Below, piece by piece: positions 8,363 to 16,568 of a stretch of DNA of 64,000 bases. Location: positions 186,001-250,000 of the forward strand of contig DATEFW010000025.1 of assembly GCA_035280425.1 (NCBI GenBank), written 5' to 3'. How positions within the stretch are numbered: the stretch's first letter is position 1; every line of letters begins with the position of its first letter. The position numbers and the translations under genes were made by a program. A model generated the notes under the pieces. The model saw only the letters and a list, made by a program, of their open reading frames with translations. It was not told where the DNA came from and searched no databases. This stretch comes from QHXW01 sp035280425 (GTDB taxonomy: Bacteria > Acidobacteriota > Terriglobia > Bryobacterales > Bryobacteraceae).

Positions 8363-9890
8363 AATGCCGGAAGTGCCGCACGCCGGTAAAAACCATCGCC
8401 AGATTTAGCCGGTCCGCTGCGGCGATTACTTCGGCGTCACGCACCGAGCCTCCCGGCTGGATGATGGCGGTCACGCCGCGGCTTGCGGCTTCTTCCACGC
8501 CGTCCGGAAACGGAAAAAACGCGTCCGATGCGACCACCGTTCCTGCAAGCGGCAGCACTGCTTTCATGGCGCCGATCTTGACCGAATCCACGCGGCTCAT
8601 CTGTCCGGCGCCCACGCCCACCGCCTGCCCCGCCCGCGCGTAAACAATCGCATTCGATTTCACGTGCTTGGCTACTTTCCATGCGAAATCGAGCGCGACC
8701 CACTCGGCCTCACTCGGAGCGCGTTGCGTCTTGACCTCGGTGGCATCCCGATCGAGATGATGCGTGTCCGCGGTCTGCGCGAGAAACCCGCCGCTGATCG
8801 ACTTGATCACCAGGCCTTCGGGCGCCGGCGCAACTTTCATCAGCCGCAGATTCTTCTTGGCCTTCAGAATTTCAAGAGCTGATGCTGAATAACCCGGAGC
8901 CGCGATAGCTTCGACGAACAGCTTCGCCAGTTCGCGCGCAGTTTCTTCATCGACCTGCCGGTTGAGACCGATCACACCGCCGAATGCCGATACCGGATCG
9001 CACTCGAGCGCTTTGCGGTAGGCTTCGGCAAGCGTCCCCTGTTCGGCACAGCCCGCGGGATTGGTGTGTTTGATAATTGCGGCGGCGGGAGCGGTAAATT
9101 CGTTGACCAGTTGCCAGGCGGCATCGAGATCCACCAGATTGTTATACGAAAGTTCCTTGCCGTGAAGCTGCTCAGCACCCGCGATGCCGGCCAGCCGCGC
9201 GCCATAGAGCGCTGCCGCCTGGTGCGGATTTTCGCCATAGCGAAGATCCATGATCTTCTTCGCGTGAACGTTCAGGGTCGGAGGTAGCGGCCCGGCGCCG
9301 TTCACCTGCGCGAGGCGCAGGGTGATTGCCGAGTCATAAGCGGCCGTCGTGCGGAATGCTTTTTGCGCCAGCTGCCACTGCGTCTCGCGCGTCAGCGAGC
9401 CTGCATGCTCGCGCATTTCTTCCGCGATGGCGGGATAATCCTCGGGCGACACCACTACAGCCACGTCGTGAAAATTTTTGGCCGCTGAGCGAATCATGGT
9501 TGGACCGCCGATATCGATGTTCTCGATCATTTCATCGAGAGTTACGCCGGCTTTCGCCGCTGTCTTTTCGAACTGGTAAAGATTCACGACGACCATATCG
9601 ATGGGAGCGATGCCATGTTCGGCGAGCGCCTGCGCGTGTTCGGCTTTGCTGCGAATCGCCAGAATCCCACCGGTGATGCGCGGGTGCATGGTTTTCACCC
9701 GGCCATCGAGCATTTCCGGAAATCCCGTGACTTCCGAGACATCCCGCACCGGAATATCGGATTCGCGCAAAAGCTTGGCTGTGCCGCCGGTCGAGATGAG
9801 CTCGACTCCGAATTCGCTCAGCCGGCGCGCGAAATCGACGATACCGGTCTTGTCCGTCACACTCAGCAATGCCCGTTGAATTTTCGCCAT
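8361..9890 (-). CDS. purH: Bifunctional AICAR formyltransferase / IMP cyclohydrolase
   Basis: 509 residues from MAKIQRALLSVTDKTG, the start favoured by homology although the frame is open further upstream. The N-terminal MGS-like IMP cyclohydrolase domain (about 1-195) includes SVTDKTGIVDFA, LISTGGTAKLL and DGRVKTMHPRITGGILA. The C-terminal AICAR transformylase domain includes DLRYGENPHQAAALYG, IIKHTNPAGCA (catalytic Lys-His pair) and FFPFPDGVE near the end. It catalyses the last two steps of de novo purine synthesis, from AICAR via FAICAR to IMP. Length is close to the family norm (about 520). It appears to be a single-gene transcription unit. Confidence 0.97.
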   Translation of the reverse strand: MAKIQRALLSVTDKTGIVDFARRLSEFGVELISTGGTAKLLRESDIPVRDVSEVTGFPEMLDGRVKTMHPRITGGILAIRSKAEHAQALAEHGIAPIDMVVVNLYQFEKTAAKAGVTLDEMIENIDIGGPTMIRSAAKNFHDVAVVVSPEDYPAIAEEMREHAGSLTRETQWQLAQKAFRTTAAYDSAITLRLAQVNGAGPLPPTLNVHAKKIMDLRYGENPHQAAALYGARLAGIAGAEQLHGKELSYNNLVDLDAAWQLVNEFTAPAAAIIKHTNPAGCAEQGTLAEAYRKALECDPVSAFGGVIGLNRQVDEETARELAKLFVEAIAAPGYSASALEILKAKKNLRLMKVAPAPEGLVIKSISGGFLAQTADTHHLDRDATEVKTQRAPSEAEWVALDFAWKVAKHVKSNAIVYARAGQAVGVGAGQMSRVDSVKIGAMKAVLPLAGTVVASDAFFPFPDGVEEAASRGVTAIIQPGGSVRDAEVIAAADRLNLAMVFTGVRHFRH

Positions 9891-9933
9891 CAACTGTAGG
9901 GTAGCGCAGCGATAGCTCACTTCGCGGCGCAAG

Positions 9934-10200
9934 CTATTTGCGTTGGAGAGCTTCGAGAATCCGCTCCGGCGGCCCTGATGCCAGCTCGAGCAGGCGATCT
10001 TCGGGAATACCGGCGATTCTGCCCAGCACAACTCGCGCGGGAATGGCGTGTCCTGTGCTGCGCCAGCGCGCCATTTCGATCAGCGAATCGAGAGCCGTCG
10101 CGCGCAGAGCCTCCAGCAAGCGCGGATCGCCCGCCCGCGTCAACTCATCCAGGGCGAAACTCCCTTTATTGCGGTCGGTCCAGATGCCGGAATTAATCAT
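9934..10200 (-). pseudogene. C-terminal fragment of a larger protein, 5' part missing
   Basis: The longest ATG-started frame gives 88 residues (MINSGIWTDRNKGSF...). Upstream codons in the same frame continue sensibly as IPPESFIQMINSG to about 10230, where the sequence becomes that of an oppositely oriented permease remnant. The segment GDPRLLEALRATALDSLIEMARWRSTGHA, ending in LGRIAGIPED, looks to me like the C-terminal end of longer acidobacterial proteins, but I cannot name the family. No signal peptide or start context is present. Most likely it is a relic left by a deletion. A real short protein is possible. Confidence 0.55.
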
Positions 10201-10204
10201 CTGG

Positions 10205-10627
10205 ATGAAACTCTCGGGCGGAATCTGTTTGCCCGCGCGCCTCGCCGCATCGATGCTTGGAGGATTCGGCCTGCTTGCTATCGTTCTGGCCGCGACCGGC
10301 GTTTATGGAATCATGGCCTACGCCGTCTCACGCCGCCGCCGCGAAATCGGCATCCGCATCGCCATCGGCACAAGCCGCGCGCAGGTCATGCGGCTCGTGC
10401 TCCTCCGCACCGCGATCCTGCTTGGAATCGGGACCATCCTCGGCGCCCTCGTGTCGCTTGCCGCGGGGAACCAGTTCGCCCCGATCCTCTACGGCGTCAG
10501 TCCCAAGGATCCCGCGACTTTCGCCCTCGCGATCCTGCTGATGGCCCTGGTCTCGCTCGCCGCCGCGTGGCTCCCGGCCCGCCGTGCCATGTCCATCGAA
10601 CCCGCCTCTGCGTTACGCGAGGAGTAG
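10205..10627 (+). pseudogene. FtsX-like permease remnant (C-terminal about 130 residues of an ADOP-type permease)
   Basis: From about 10229 the plus frame reads LPARLAASMLGGFGLLAIVLAATGVYG, then SRRRREIGIRIAIGTSRAQVMRLVL and two more membrane helices, ending ARRAMSIEPASALREE. This is the last domain of an acidobacterial duplicated orphan permease (about 800 residues when complete). Everything upstream of the final three helices is gone. There is no start signal at 10205, so the product is probably not made. The break coincides with the end of the oppositely oriented fragment. Confidence 0.75.
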
Positions 10628-10631
10628 GTTG

Positions 10632-10646
10632 CGCCCGCTCCGGGCG
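10632..10646 (+). terminator. GC-rich hairpin after the permease remnant
   Basis: CGCCCG-CTC-CGGGCG forms a perfect 6-bp stem with a 3-nt loop, five bases after the permease stop codon. No T-run follows on either strand. Confidence 0.4.
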
Positions 10647-10677
10647 TCACGGCAAAACAGGTAAAATAACCGGACCT

Positions 10678-10983
10678 ATGGCTCAAATTCTGGTTCTCTA
10701 CAATACCCCGGCCGACGCCGCCGCATTCGACCGCTATTACCACGAAACGCATATCCCTCTCGCCAGAAAGATCCCCGGCCTGCGCTCTTATGTCGTCAGC
10801 ACCGGCCCCGTCCAGGCTTCTGCCGGAAGCGCTCCCCACCTCGTCGCTATCTTGAGCTTCGATTCCATTTCCGCCGTCCAGGCCGCTCTCGCCTCTCCCG
10901 AAGGACAGGCCGCGGCATCCGACCTTCCCAACTTCGCCTCCGGCGGCGCAACCCTGCTCATTTACGACACCAAGACCGCCTGA
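10678..10983 (+). CDS. EthD-family protein
   Basis: 101 residues starting MAQILVLYNTPADAAAFDRYYHETHIPLARKIPG. The pattern of an N-terminal beta strand followed by FDRYYHETHIPLA is the hallmark of the EthD/dimeric alpha-beta barrel family. A TAAAAT hexamer (10662-10667) lies 10 nt before the ATG and no Shine-Dalgarno is seen. The next gene starts on the base after the stop codon, so the two form an operon. Family members act in ring-opening, degradation or oxygenase-linked steps. The substrate is unknown. Confidence 0.8.
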   Translation: MAQILVLYNTPADAAAFDRYYHETHIPLARKIPGLRSYVVSTGPVQASAGSAPHLVAILSFDSISAVQAALASPEGQAAASDLPNFASGGATLLIYDTKTA

Positions 10984-11385
10984 ATGGATCCGGATCGCCT
11001 GCTCGATTTCGCGCACCGCTACACCGCCGCCTGGTGTAGCCAAAATCCCGTGAGCGTCGCCGCCTTCTTCGCACCGGATGGCTCGCTCGCAGTCAATAAC
11101 GAACCACCTGCCATCGGACGCGAGGCCATCACCGCCGTCGCCCAATCCTTCATGACCGCCTTCCCCGACCTGCGTGTGACGCTAGACAAAGTCGCCGCTC
11201 AAAACGACGGCGCCCGCTACGACTGGACTCTTACCGGCGCCAACACCGGGCTGGGAGGCGCCGGCCGTACCGTTCGCATCAGCGGCTTCGAGCTCTGGCG
11301 TTTCAGTGATGACGGATTGATCGCCGCATCTGAAGGCCACTTCGATGCCGCCGATTATCGCCGCCAGTTAGAAAAGGGAATTTAA
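10984..11385 (+). CDS. SnoaL-like / NTF2-fold protein
   Basis: 133 residues. RYTAAWCSQNPVSVAAFFAPDG at the N-terminus, REAITAVAQSFMTAFPDLRVTLDKV in the middle and a C-terminal LWRFSDDGLIAASEGHFD strand pair are typical of the SnoaL/ester-cyclase branch of the NTF2 superfamily. The ATG immediately follows the EthD gene's TGA, suggesting translational coupling. Such proteins form small alpha+beta cones with a hydrophobic pocket and serve as cyclases, isomerases or binding proteins. No signal peptide is visible. Confidence 0.8.
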   Translation: MDPDRLLDFAHRYTAAWCSQNPVSVAAFFAPDGSLAVNNEPPAIGREAITAVAQSFMTAFPDLRVTLDKVAAQNDGARYDWTLTGANTGLGGAGRTVRISGFELWRFSDDGLIAASEGHFDAADYRRQLEKGI

Positions 11386-11410
11386 CAGAGAATCAACTGG
11401 CCGGTGCATT

Positions 11411-11818
11411 TCACGCCGCCAGCACCGCCTGAACCGTCTCCAGAAGCTTCTCGAGACCAATCGGCTTCTGCAACGCCGCCGCAGCGCCAAGCATCCGAGA
11501 CATTTCCAGAAATTCCGGCCCGAACGCCCCGGAGAAGGCCACGATCTTTACCGCCGGACACGCTCGCCGGAGCATCCGGATCGTCTCCATCCCCTCCTGC
11601 TCGGGCATTGCCAGATCTATCAGGCAAATGTCTAGGTACACCCCGTTCACAAACCGCATCGCCTCTTTGCCGTTTTTCGCTTCCACCACGTCGCAACCCG
11701 CCCGCTCGAGCGCCGTCCGCAGCCACGCACGCGCGCCCGCATCGTCGTCCGCAACCAAAATCCTCGCGCCGCTCAAAGTAGCTGTATGCATCGATTGAAA
11801 CGGGACGCATGGCGCCAT
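11411..11818 (-). CDS. Single-domain response regulator (CheY-like receiver)
   Basis: 135 residues forming one receiver domain. The acidic pocket DDD is at 24-26, phospho-acceptor Asp68 is in LIDLAMP, Ser96 is in AFSG and Lys118 is in LQKP. There is no output domain. The cognate histidine kinase is not nearby. The start is uncertain: MHTATLSGARILVADDD (11791) fits the domain boundary as well as the longer version, and neither has a clear Shine-Dalgarno. It converges with the SnoaL gene and lies downstream of the DinB gene on the same strand. Confidence 0.85.
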   Translation of the reverse strand: MAPCVPFQSMHTATLSGARILVADDDAGARAWLRTALERAGCDVVEAKNGKEAMRFVNGVYLDICLIDLAMPEQEGMETIRMLRRACPAVKIVAFSGAFGPEFLEMSRMLGAAAALQKPIGLEKLLETVQAVLAA

Positions 11819-11896
11819 TGCGAAACGCGCAGGCGTCCCGAACGCTGCTGTTAATCTCCAGATCGGTTGTTTCGGGTGGAAACTTGAGGGCCTGTT

Positions 11897-12457
11897 TTAC
11901 CGAGGCCGCGTCTTGAACCCCTGTTCTTTCCATAACCTGTCCCATTGCCAGATCCCCGCCGCTTCTTCCACCCTCAGCCGGTACCCGAGCTGGTGCGCCA
12001 ACATCAGGATCTGCCCGCGATGATGCGCTTCGTGCGAAAACATGTACGCGAACATCGTTCCCCCCGCAGGCCACGCCCGCCCCCAGCCGCGGTAGAACCT
12101 CCTCACCTTCCGCTCCGGCGCAGTTGACAGCGCGTCAGCCAGCATCCGCAAACATAGCGCCGCACTTTTTCGGTGCGCGGCCGCAGTCTGCTGCATCGTG
12201 CAGCGCTTGGGATCCAGCCGCGCCGGACACCTCAAATGCGGCGCGCAATATCTCAGCCACGACAGCCGGTTGTTATGTAGATGCGCAAAAATCGCCGCGA
12301 TCGTCCGGCCGGCGTTCCCGTTCGTTCCAGGTAATTCCGCCCGCCACGCCCGCCGGTCGAGGCGCGCCAGTAAATGCTGATTCATCGCGTCATTGACGGC
12401 ATAGGTTTCGAGCAGCACGTCGCGCAATTCAGCGAGCGACGCGTCAGACGGTTGCAT
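11897..12457 (-). CDS. DinB/YfiT-like four-helix metalloprotein
   Basis: 186 residues from MQPSDASLAELRDVLLETYAVNDAMNQHLLARL. The DinB superfamily fold is indicated by histidines in NDAMNQHLL, AIFAHLHNNRLSW (middle) and SHEAHHRGQILML (about 150-162), which supply a three-His metal site. Family members include bacillithiol or mycothiol-dependent transferases and uncharacterised damage-inducible proteins. The upstream DNA reads TAGGAT (12473-12468 on the minus strand) ten bases before the start. A longer in-frame extension to 12508 lacks support. Confidence 0.82.
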   Translation of the reverse strand: MQPSDASLAELRDVLLETYAVNDAMNQHLLARLDRRAWRAELPGTNGNAGRTIAAIFAHLHNNRLSWLRYCAPHLRCPARLDPKRCTMQQTAAAHRKSAALCLRMLADALSTAPERKVRRFYRGWGRAWPAGGTMFAYMFSHEAHHRGQILMLAHQLGYRLRVEEAAGIWQWDRLWKEQGFKTRPR

Positions 12458-12537
12458 ATATCTTTCTATCCTATGCGCCCCGGGCCGCCCCGGTGCTCGA
12501 CCGCGCACTCGGCGGACCCATGCAACTCTTCCGCAAT

Positions 12538-12556
12538 TCCAGGCTGCCTGCCTGGA
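12538..12556. other. Inverted repeat in the divergent DinB/glycosidase intergenic region
   Basis: TCCAGGC (12538-12544) and GCCTGGA (12550-12556) form a 7-bp palindrome with loop TGCCT. It lies between divergent genes, so an operator is more likely than a terminator. A related hairpin with the same TGCCT loop is at 19543-19557. Confidence 0.3.
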
Positions 12557-12632
12557 GAATCAGTTGGCGGCGCCCCTGATCTCGAAGCGCCGGCCGCCCC
12601 ACTTGTTTCGAGAATTTATCCCGAGCCTGCCG

Positions 12633-12638
12633 TATGCT
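12633..12638 (+). promoter_or_regulatory. Putative -10 element TATGCT of the glycosidase gene
   Basis: TATGCT ends six bases before the ATG at 12645 and no Shine-Dalgarno is present, consistent with a leaderless message. Confidence 0.45.
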
Positions 12639-12644
12639 GTATCC

Positions 12645-14030
12645 ATGCGTCCCATCTTTCTCCGATGCCTGCCTTGGATTCTCTTTGCGACTGCCGCCCT
12701 GGCCACCGGTCCATTGCGCGCGCTAAAGAACAATCCGCGCTATTTTACCGATGGGTCGGGCAAAGCCATCTATCTCGCGGGATCGCATAACTGGCATAAC
12801 TTTGAAGACAACGGCCACCGATTGTCCGATAGCCAGGATCCGCCGCCGAAATTCGACTACAACGCGTATCTCGATTTTCTGGCAGCGCATCATCATAATT
12901 TTTTCCGGCTGTGGCGGTGGGAAGCGCCCAAGTGGACCGACGAGCAGCCCAAGGGCGCCATCAAATACTGCGCGCCGCATCCTTGGCTGCGGACCGGTCC
13001 GGGCAATGCGGCGGACGGAAAGCCAAAGTTCGATCTGACGCGGTTCAATCCTGAATATTTCGATCGCCTGCGCCATCGCACCATCGCCGCGCGCGACCGC
13101 GGCATCTACGTTTCCATCATGCTGTTCGAAGGCTGGGAGCTGCAGTTTACCGACGCGTGGACTTATCATCCGTTCAACCGGGCGAATAACATCAACAACG
13201 TGGATGCCGCTATCCCCGGCGATACCCCCGGCACAGGTTTCAATATGTTGATTCATTCAGAGATGGGACAGCGGGTGCGCGAACTGCAGGAAGCTTATCT
13301 CCGCAAGGTGGTGGATACCGTCGACGATCTGGACAACGTGCTGTACGAAGTATGCAATGAAGCTGCGGGCGCCTCGACGCCCTGGCAATACCACGTGATC
13401 GAGTACATCAAGCAGTACGAGGCCGGCAAACCCAAGCAGCATCCGGTAGGCATGACCTTTCAATATCCCAGCGGAGCGAACGCCCTGCTCTATAACAGCC
13501 CGGCCGATTGGATTTCGCCGAATCCCGGAGATCCTGACGAGTGCTTCCGCGATAATCCGTGGCCGGCGCGCAACAACAAAGTCATCGTCAATGATACGGA
13601 TCACCTGTGGGGGCACACCGGCGGCGATAATCTCTGGGTCTGGAAAAGCTTCATGCGCGGCCTGAACGTGCTGTTTATGGAGGAGCTGTTGCCCTCGCCC
13701 ACCTGGCAGGATTCCCCGCGCATGGCCATGGGGCAGACGCGCGACTTCGCAGAGAAGATGAATCTTGCGGAGATGACGCCCTCGCGCGATCTTTCCAACA
13801 CGACTTACTGCCTGGCCAATCGCGGAAAGGAATACCTGGTCTTTCAGTATGACCGGGGCGAGTTCACGCTGAACTTGAGCGATGCCCCGGGACGATTTTC
13901 CGCAGAGTGGTTCAATATCACGACCGGCGCGACGATACCGGCGAAAGCGGCCGAAGGCGGCGCCGTGCGGACGTTCACCACGCCTTTCGGCGGCCCCGCA
14001 GTGCTCTATCTCAAACGCGCCGGCACTTAG
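12645..14030 (+). CDS. Secreted DUF4038-like glycoside hydrolase (GH140-related TIM barrel)
   Basis: 461 residues. A Sec signal peptide (MRPIFLRCLPWILFATAALATGPLRA) is followed by a (beta/alpha)8 barrel: NNPRYFTDGSGKAIYLAGSHNWHNF, HHHNFFRLWRWE and GIYVSIMLFEGWELQFTD. LDNVLYEVCNEAAG ends strand 4, and its NE pair is the typical general acid/base motif of clan GH-A. WGHTGGDNLWVWKSFMRGLNVLFMEEL carries the likely nucleophile region. The C-terminal 90 residues (CLANRGKEYLVFQYDRGEFTLNLS...) form a beta sandwich like the collagen-binding-type domain paired with DUF4038. It probably cleaves plant cell-wall polysaccharide outside the cytoplasm. Residue-level catalysis is inferred. Confidence 0.82.
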   Translation: MRPIFLRCLPWILFATAALATGPLRALKNNPRYFTDGSGKAIYLAGSHNWHNFEDNGHRLSDSQDPPPKFDYNAYLDFLAAHHHNFFRLWRWEAPKWTDEQPKGAIKYCAPHPWLRTGPGNAADGKPKFDLTRFNPEYFDRLRHRTIAARDRGIYVSIMLFEGWELQFTDAWTYHPFNRANNINNVDAAIPGDTPGTGFNMLIHSEMGQRVRELQEAYLRKVVDTVDDLDNVLYEVCNEAAGASTPWQYHVIEYIKQYEAGKPKQHPVGMTFQYPSGANALLYNSPADWISPNPGDPDECFRDNPWPARNNKVIVNDTDHLWGHTGGDNLWVWKSFMRGLNVLFMEELLPSPTWQDSPRMAMGQTRDFAEKMNLAEMTPSRDLSNTTYCLANRGKEYLVFQYDRGEFTLNLSDAPGRFSAEWFNITTGATIPAKAAEGGAVRTFTTPFGGPAVLYLKRAGT

Positions 14031-14407
14031 TAAGACGCGCCGCGGGTACGGCGCAACTCGCGCAGATCTCTAAGATCGCCGCTCAACATATCGCGGTCGC
14101 GAGGGGACAGCGTGTTGTTTTCGACGACGTTCTTCACGTCGTCAATCGCTTCGTCAAGTTTGTCTTTATCGAACCTGCCGCGGGCCAGAGCCCGATCGAA
14201 TTGGGATAAGTGATGTTGCGCGTTGAAATAGCGCTCCCGTTCTTTCCCGTTCGGTGGTGTGAAGTGTTCCGCGCGGCGCAGATCATTCTGAACCCGGCTG
14301 ACAAGATCGCGGGCGCGATCATAGCGGCCCTGGCTGTAACTCGCAAGACTGAAAGCCGCAAGCAGTGCGGCAACGAAAAACGCCCGCCGGCTAAGTTTGC
14401 GTATCAA
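14027..14407 (-). CDS. Small secreted protein, TTG start, function unknown
   Basis: 126 residues read from a TTG at 14407 because AGGAGG sits at ideal distance upstream (GGAGGAGG then seven bases). An ATG-started version extends to 14449 but would add residues in front of the signal peptide. The N-terminus MIRKLSRRAFFVAALLAAFSLASYSQG is a Sec signal. The mature part is charged and helical, with SRVQNDLRRAEHF, HHLSQFDRALARGRFD and DDVKNVVENNTLSPRDRDML, repeating a small Asp/Arg helix pattern. No family is recognised. It overlaps the glycosidase stop by four bases, tail to tail. Confidence 0.7.
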   Translation of the reverse strand: MIRKLSRRAFFVAALLAAFSLASYSQGRYDRARDLVSRVQNDLRRAEHFTPPNGKERERYFNAQHHLSQFDRALARGRFDKDKLDEAIDDVKNVVENNTLSPRDRDMLSGDLRDLRELRRTRGASY

Positions 14408-14470
14408 CTCTTTGCCTCCTCCAGAAATGAGTATATGCGAGATTCCCAAGCGTGAAAACGCTAGCCAAAG

Positions 14471-14899
14471 TTATCGGTGCCCGTTCGCGCGGCCGGTGAC
14501 GGAGGCTTTGACGAGCCGCTCCAGATGATCTAAGTTCCGTTCGGTGCGATCCTGGGACCGTTCGAGACGTACCAACATCTTCATGCCGAATTCGACAAGC
14601 TTGCGTGTGGCTTCCAGCCGCTTGTCAAATTTTTCCATGCGGGCGTCGGCGCGATCCATGCGGGCTTCGGCGCGATCCATGCGGGCGTCGGCGCGATCCA
14701 TGCGTACTGCAGCCCGGTCCATGCGCTTTTCGGCGCGATCCATCCGGGCGTCGGCGCGGTCCATGCGCTTCTCGGCGTCAAGCTGGCGCTGTGCAATCTC
14801 GGCAAGATACATCCGGATTTCGGCGGTCTTCTGATCCGCTTTGGCTCGCCACTCGGCCGATTCCGCTAGGTGCGCCTGGATTGTCTTTTCGAAGTCCAT
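14471..14899 (-). CDS. Coiled-coil protein with perfect heptad repeats
   Basis: 142 residues from MDFEKTIQAHLAESAEWRAK, preceded by AGGAG. Residues 45-86 are six consecutive seven-residue units of the form RMDRADA, and the flanking sequence (LAEIAQRQLDAEK before, RMEKFDKRLEATRKLV after) continues the helix. A second amphipathic stretch (KMLVRLERSQDRTERNLDHLERLV) follows. There is no signal peptide. Met at a fixed heptad position would form the hydrophobic seam, giving a long oligomeric coiled coil. Many genomes hold similar small coiled-coil proteins of unknown role. The repeat count is likely to vary between strains. Confidence 0.75.
   Translation of the reverse strand: MDFEKTIQAHLAESAEWRAKADQKTAEIRMYLAEIAQRQLDAEKRMDRADARMDRAEKRMDRAAVRMDRADARMDRAEARMDRADARMEKFDKRLEATRKLVEFGMKMLVRLERSQDRTERNLDHLERLVKASVTGRANGHR
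14642..14767 (-). repeat. Six tandem 21-bp repeats inside the coiled-coil gene
   Basis: Six in-frame 21-bp units encode the RMDRAxx heptads. Several units are nearly identical at the DNA level, which indicates recent duplication or slippage. Confidence 0.85.
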
Positions 14900-14982
14900 G
14901 ACACTCCTAACTAGTATAGAGGAATACGCGATAGCACCCGGAATGGCTCTTGTCCAAAACCCGCGATGGCTTCTAGCCGGCT

Positions 14983-16077
14983 TTATCCGCCGAACTCCGC
15001 GTTCGCCCGCGCCAGCAGCGCTTTCATATAGCCCACCGTGTAAGCCACGGACGCACGCGAACCGCCTATCATCTCGGGAAAATGGTCGCCAATCACTACG
15101 CCGTCGAACTCCACCTCGCGCAACGCCCGCATGATTTTCCACATCTCCATGTAGCCGTTGTCCACGAACGCTTCCACAAAATGCGGGACTGGCGCGCTGA
15201 CGTTGCGGAAGTGAATCTTCCAGAGCTTCCCCATTTTTCCGAAATAACGGATGGCGCCGATCACGTCCATGCCCATCAATTCGCCGCCTTCGAGCCATGT
15301 GCCGCAACACAGGCACACGCCGACGTTGGGACTATTGGCAATCTCCAGCGCGCGCTTATAACCTTCGAAATTGCCGAAAATGCAGCGCGGCACACCACCA
15401 AGCAGTGGCACCGGCGGATCATCGGGATGGATGCCGATATAAACGCCCTGCTCCTCGGCCACCGGCGCCGCTTGCCGGATGAAATATTCGTAGTTGTCCC
15501 AGATTTCTTTTTCGCTGTAAACGCGGCCGTGAGTCAGCGGCCCTTTGAATTCCTTTCCGTTCCAGTGGCCGGTGGCGTTCCCAAGATTAAACGCACGCGC
15601 CCGCGCGCCGCCGCGAGTGGTTTCGGGCGCCGAGCTCCAGATGCCGTTGCCCATGTGCGCGTAGGTCGTGTAATGAATGCCGGCTCGACCGACGTTTCGC
15701 AGGTAATTCTTGTACTGCTCGATCTTCTTGTCCCGCCCCGGCAAATTGAGAGTGACTTCTTCCATGTTATGGACATCCGTGTTGCCGATGTTCCAGACCA
15801 GCAGTCCGGCAGATTCCACTTTATTCTTCAGGCGCACAAAATTCTCATAGTTGGTGGCGTCGCCCTGCGTCCAGATGTTGACGTACCTGGCGCCAAGCTC
15901 ATTGACGAACTGCAGGTCCTCGTCGGAGGGATCGCTCGGCATCTGCACCGAAATCTTGATGCCCGGCGGCCAAGGACGCGATGCGCGTGCGGTCTGCTGC
16001 GGCCGCGCAGCCGTCGCAGTAATCGCAGTTCCCAGCAGCAATCTCCCGAAATCCCGGCGTTCCAATTCGCTTTTCAT
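14983..16077 (-). CDS. Tat-exported mannonate dehydratase-like (UxuA/xylose-isomerase TIM barrel) protein, paralogue 1
   Basis: 364 residues from MKSELERRDFGRLLLGTAIT, a twin-arginine type leader (RRDFGRLLLG). The body has VNELGARYVNIWTQGD, then YIGIHPDDPPVPLLGGVPRCIF and NVGVCLCCGTWLEGG. HPDDPP and the downstream Cys/His/Asp pattern (KIHFRNVSAPVPHFVEAF, VIGDHFPEMIGG) are the mannonate dehydratase (UxuA) metal-site landmarks. UxuA is normally a cytosolic glucuronate-pathway enzyme, so export is odd. The likely start has a TATACT hexamer 8 nt upstream and no Shine-Dalgarno. A paralogue lies at 25838-26920. Confidence 0.82.
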   Translation of the reverse strand: MKSELERRDFGRLLLGTAITATAARPQQTARASRPWPPGIKISVQMPSDPSDEDLQFVNELGARYVNIWTQGDATNYENFVRLKNKVESAGLLVWNIGNTDVHNMEEVTLNLPGRDKKIEQYKNYLRNVGRAGIHYTTYAHMGNGIWSSAPETTRGGARARAFNLGNATGHWNGKEFKGPLTHGRVYSEKEIWDNYEYFIRQAAPVAEEQGVYIGIHPDDPPVPLLGGVPRCIFGNFEGYKRALEIANSPNVGVCLCCGTWLEGGELMGMDVIGAIRYFGKMGKLWKIHFRNVSAPVPHFVEAFVDNGYMEMWKIMRALREVEFDGVVIGDHFPEMIGGSRASVAYTVGYMKALLARANAEFGG

Positions 16078-16085
16078 AGGACGCC

Positions 16086-16091
16086 AGTATA
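16086..16091 (-). promoter_or_regulatory. Putative -10 element TATACT of the first UxuA-like gene
   Basis: On the minus strand TATACT ends eight bases before the ATG at 16077, with no Shine-Dalgarno between. Confidence 0.45.
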
Positions 16092-16136
16092 TACCGGCCA
16101 GGGCACAATCCTGACGCCCACATACCCGCCCAATGT

Positions 16137-16142
16137 TATAGT
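16137..16142 (+). promoter_or_regulatory. Putative -10 element TATAGT of the YciI-like gene
   Basis: TATAGT ends six bases before the ATG at 16149. The intervening TCCCCG contains no Shine-Dalgarno. Confidence 0.45.
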
Positions 16143-16148
16143 TCCCCG

Positions 16149-16568
16149 ATGACTCTTCGACGATTTCTCGCACCGGCCGCTTTGGCTTGCTTGCTGTTCG
16201 GAGCCGATAACAAAACCGCCAGGAAGGCCGAACCGCGGTACGAGATGACCCGATACGTCGTGGGCCTCTTTCACCGCGGGCCGAATTCATCGCCGCAGCA
16301 AACCGAGGAAAGCCGGCGCATTCAGGAAGGCCACATGGCCAATATCCGCAAGATGGCGGAGGCCGGAAAGCTAATCGTCGCGGGCCCTTTCATCGATGGC
16401 GGCGATCTGCGCGGCATACTCATCTTCAAGCTCGATTCCGTCGACGAAGCCCGCGCCCTGGTCGAGGCGGATCCGGCAGTCCAGGCCGGCCGGCTGACCA
16501 TAGAACTGCATCCCTGGTTCGCGGCCGCGGGCTTGCGCGTCAACCCGCCGAAGAACCCGGCCGAGTAA
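16149..16568 (+). CDS. Exported YciI-family protein
   Basis: 139 residues. A short signal peptide (MTLRRFLAPAALACLLFGA) precedes a YciI-like dimeric alpha-beta barrel: YVVGLFHRGPN at the first strand, HMANIRKMAEAGKLIVAGPFIDGGDLRGILIFKLDSVDEARALVEADPAVQAGRLTIELHPW in the core. The His in GHMANI and the Asp of the ADPAV segment correspond to the conserved YciI pair. YciI relatives are usually cytosolic, so the signal peptide is notable. It overlaps the convergent carboxymuconolactone decarboxylase-like gene by 29 bp. Confidence 0.82.
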   Translation: MTLRRFLAPAALACLLFGADNKTARKAEPRYEMTRYVVGLFHRGPNSSPQQTEESRRIQEGHMANIRKMAEAGKLIVAGPFIDGGDLRGILIFKLDSVDEARALVEADPAVQAGRLTIELHPWFAAAGLRVNPPKNPAE

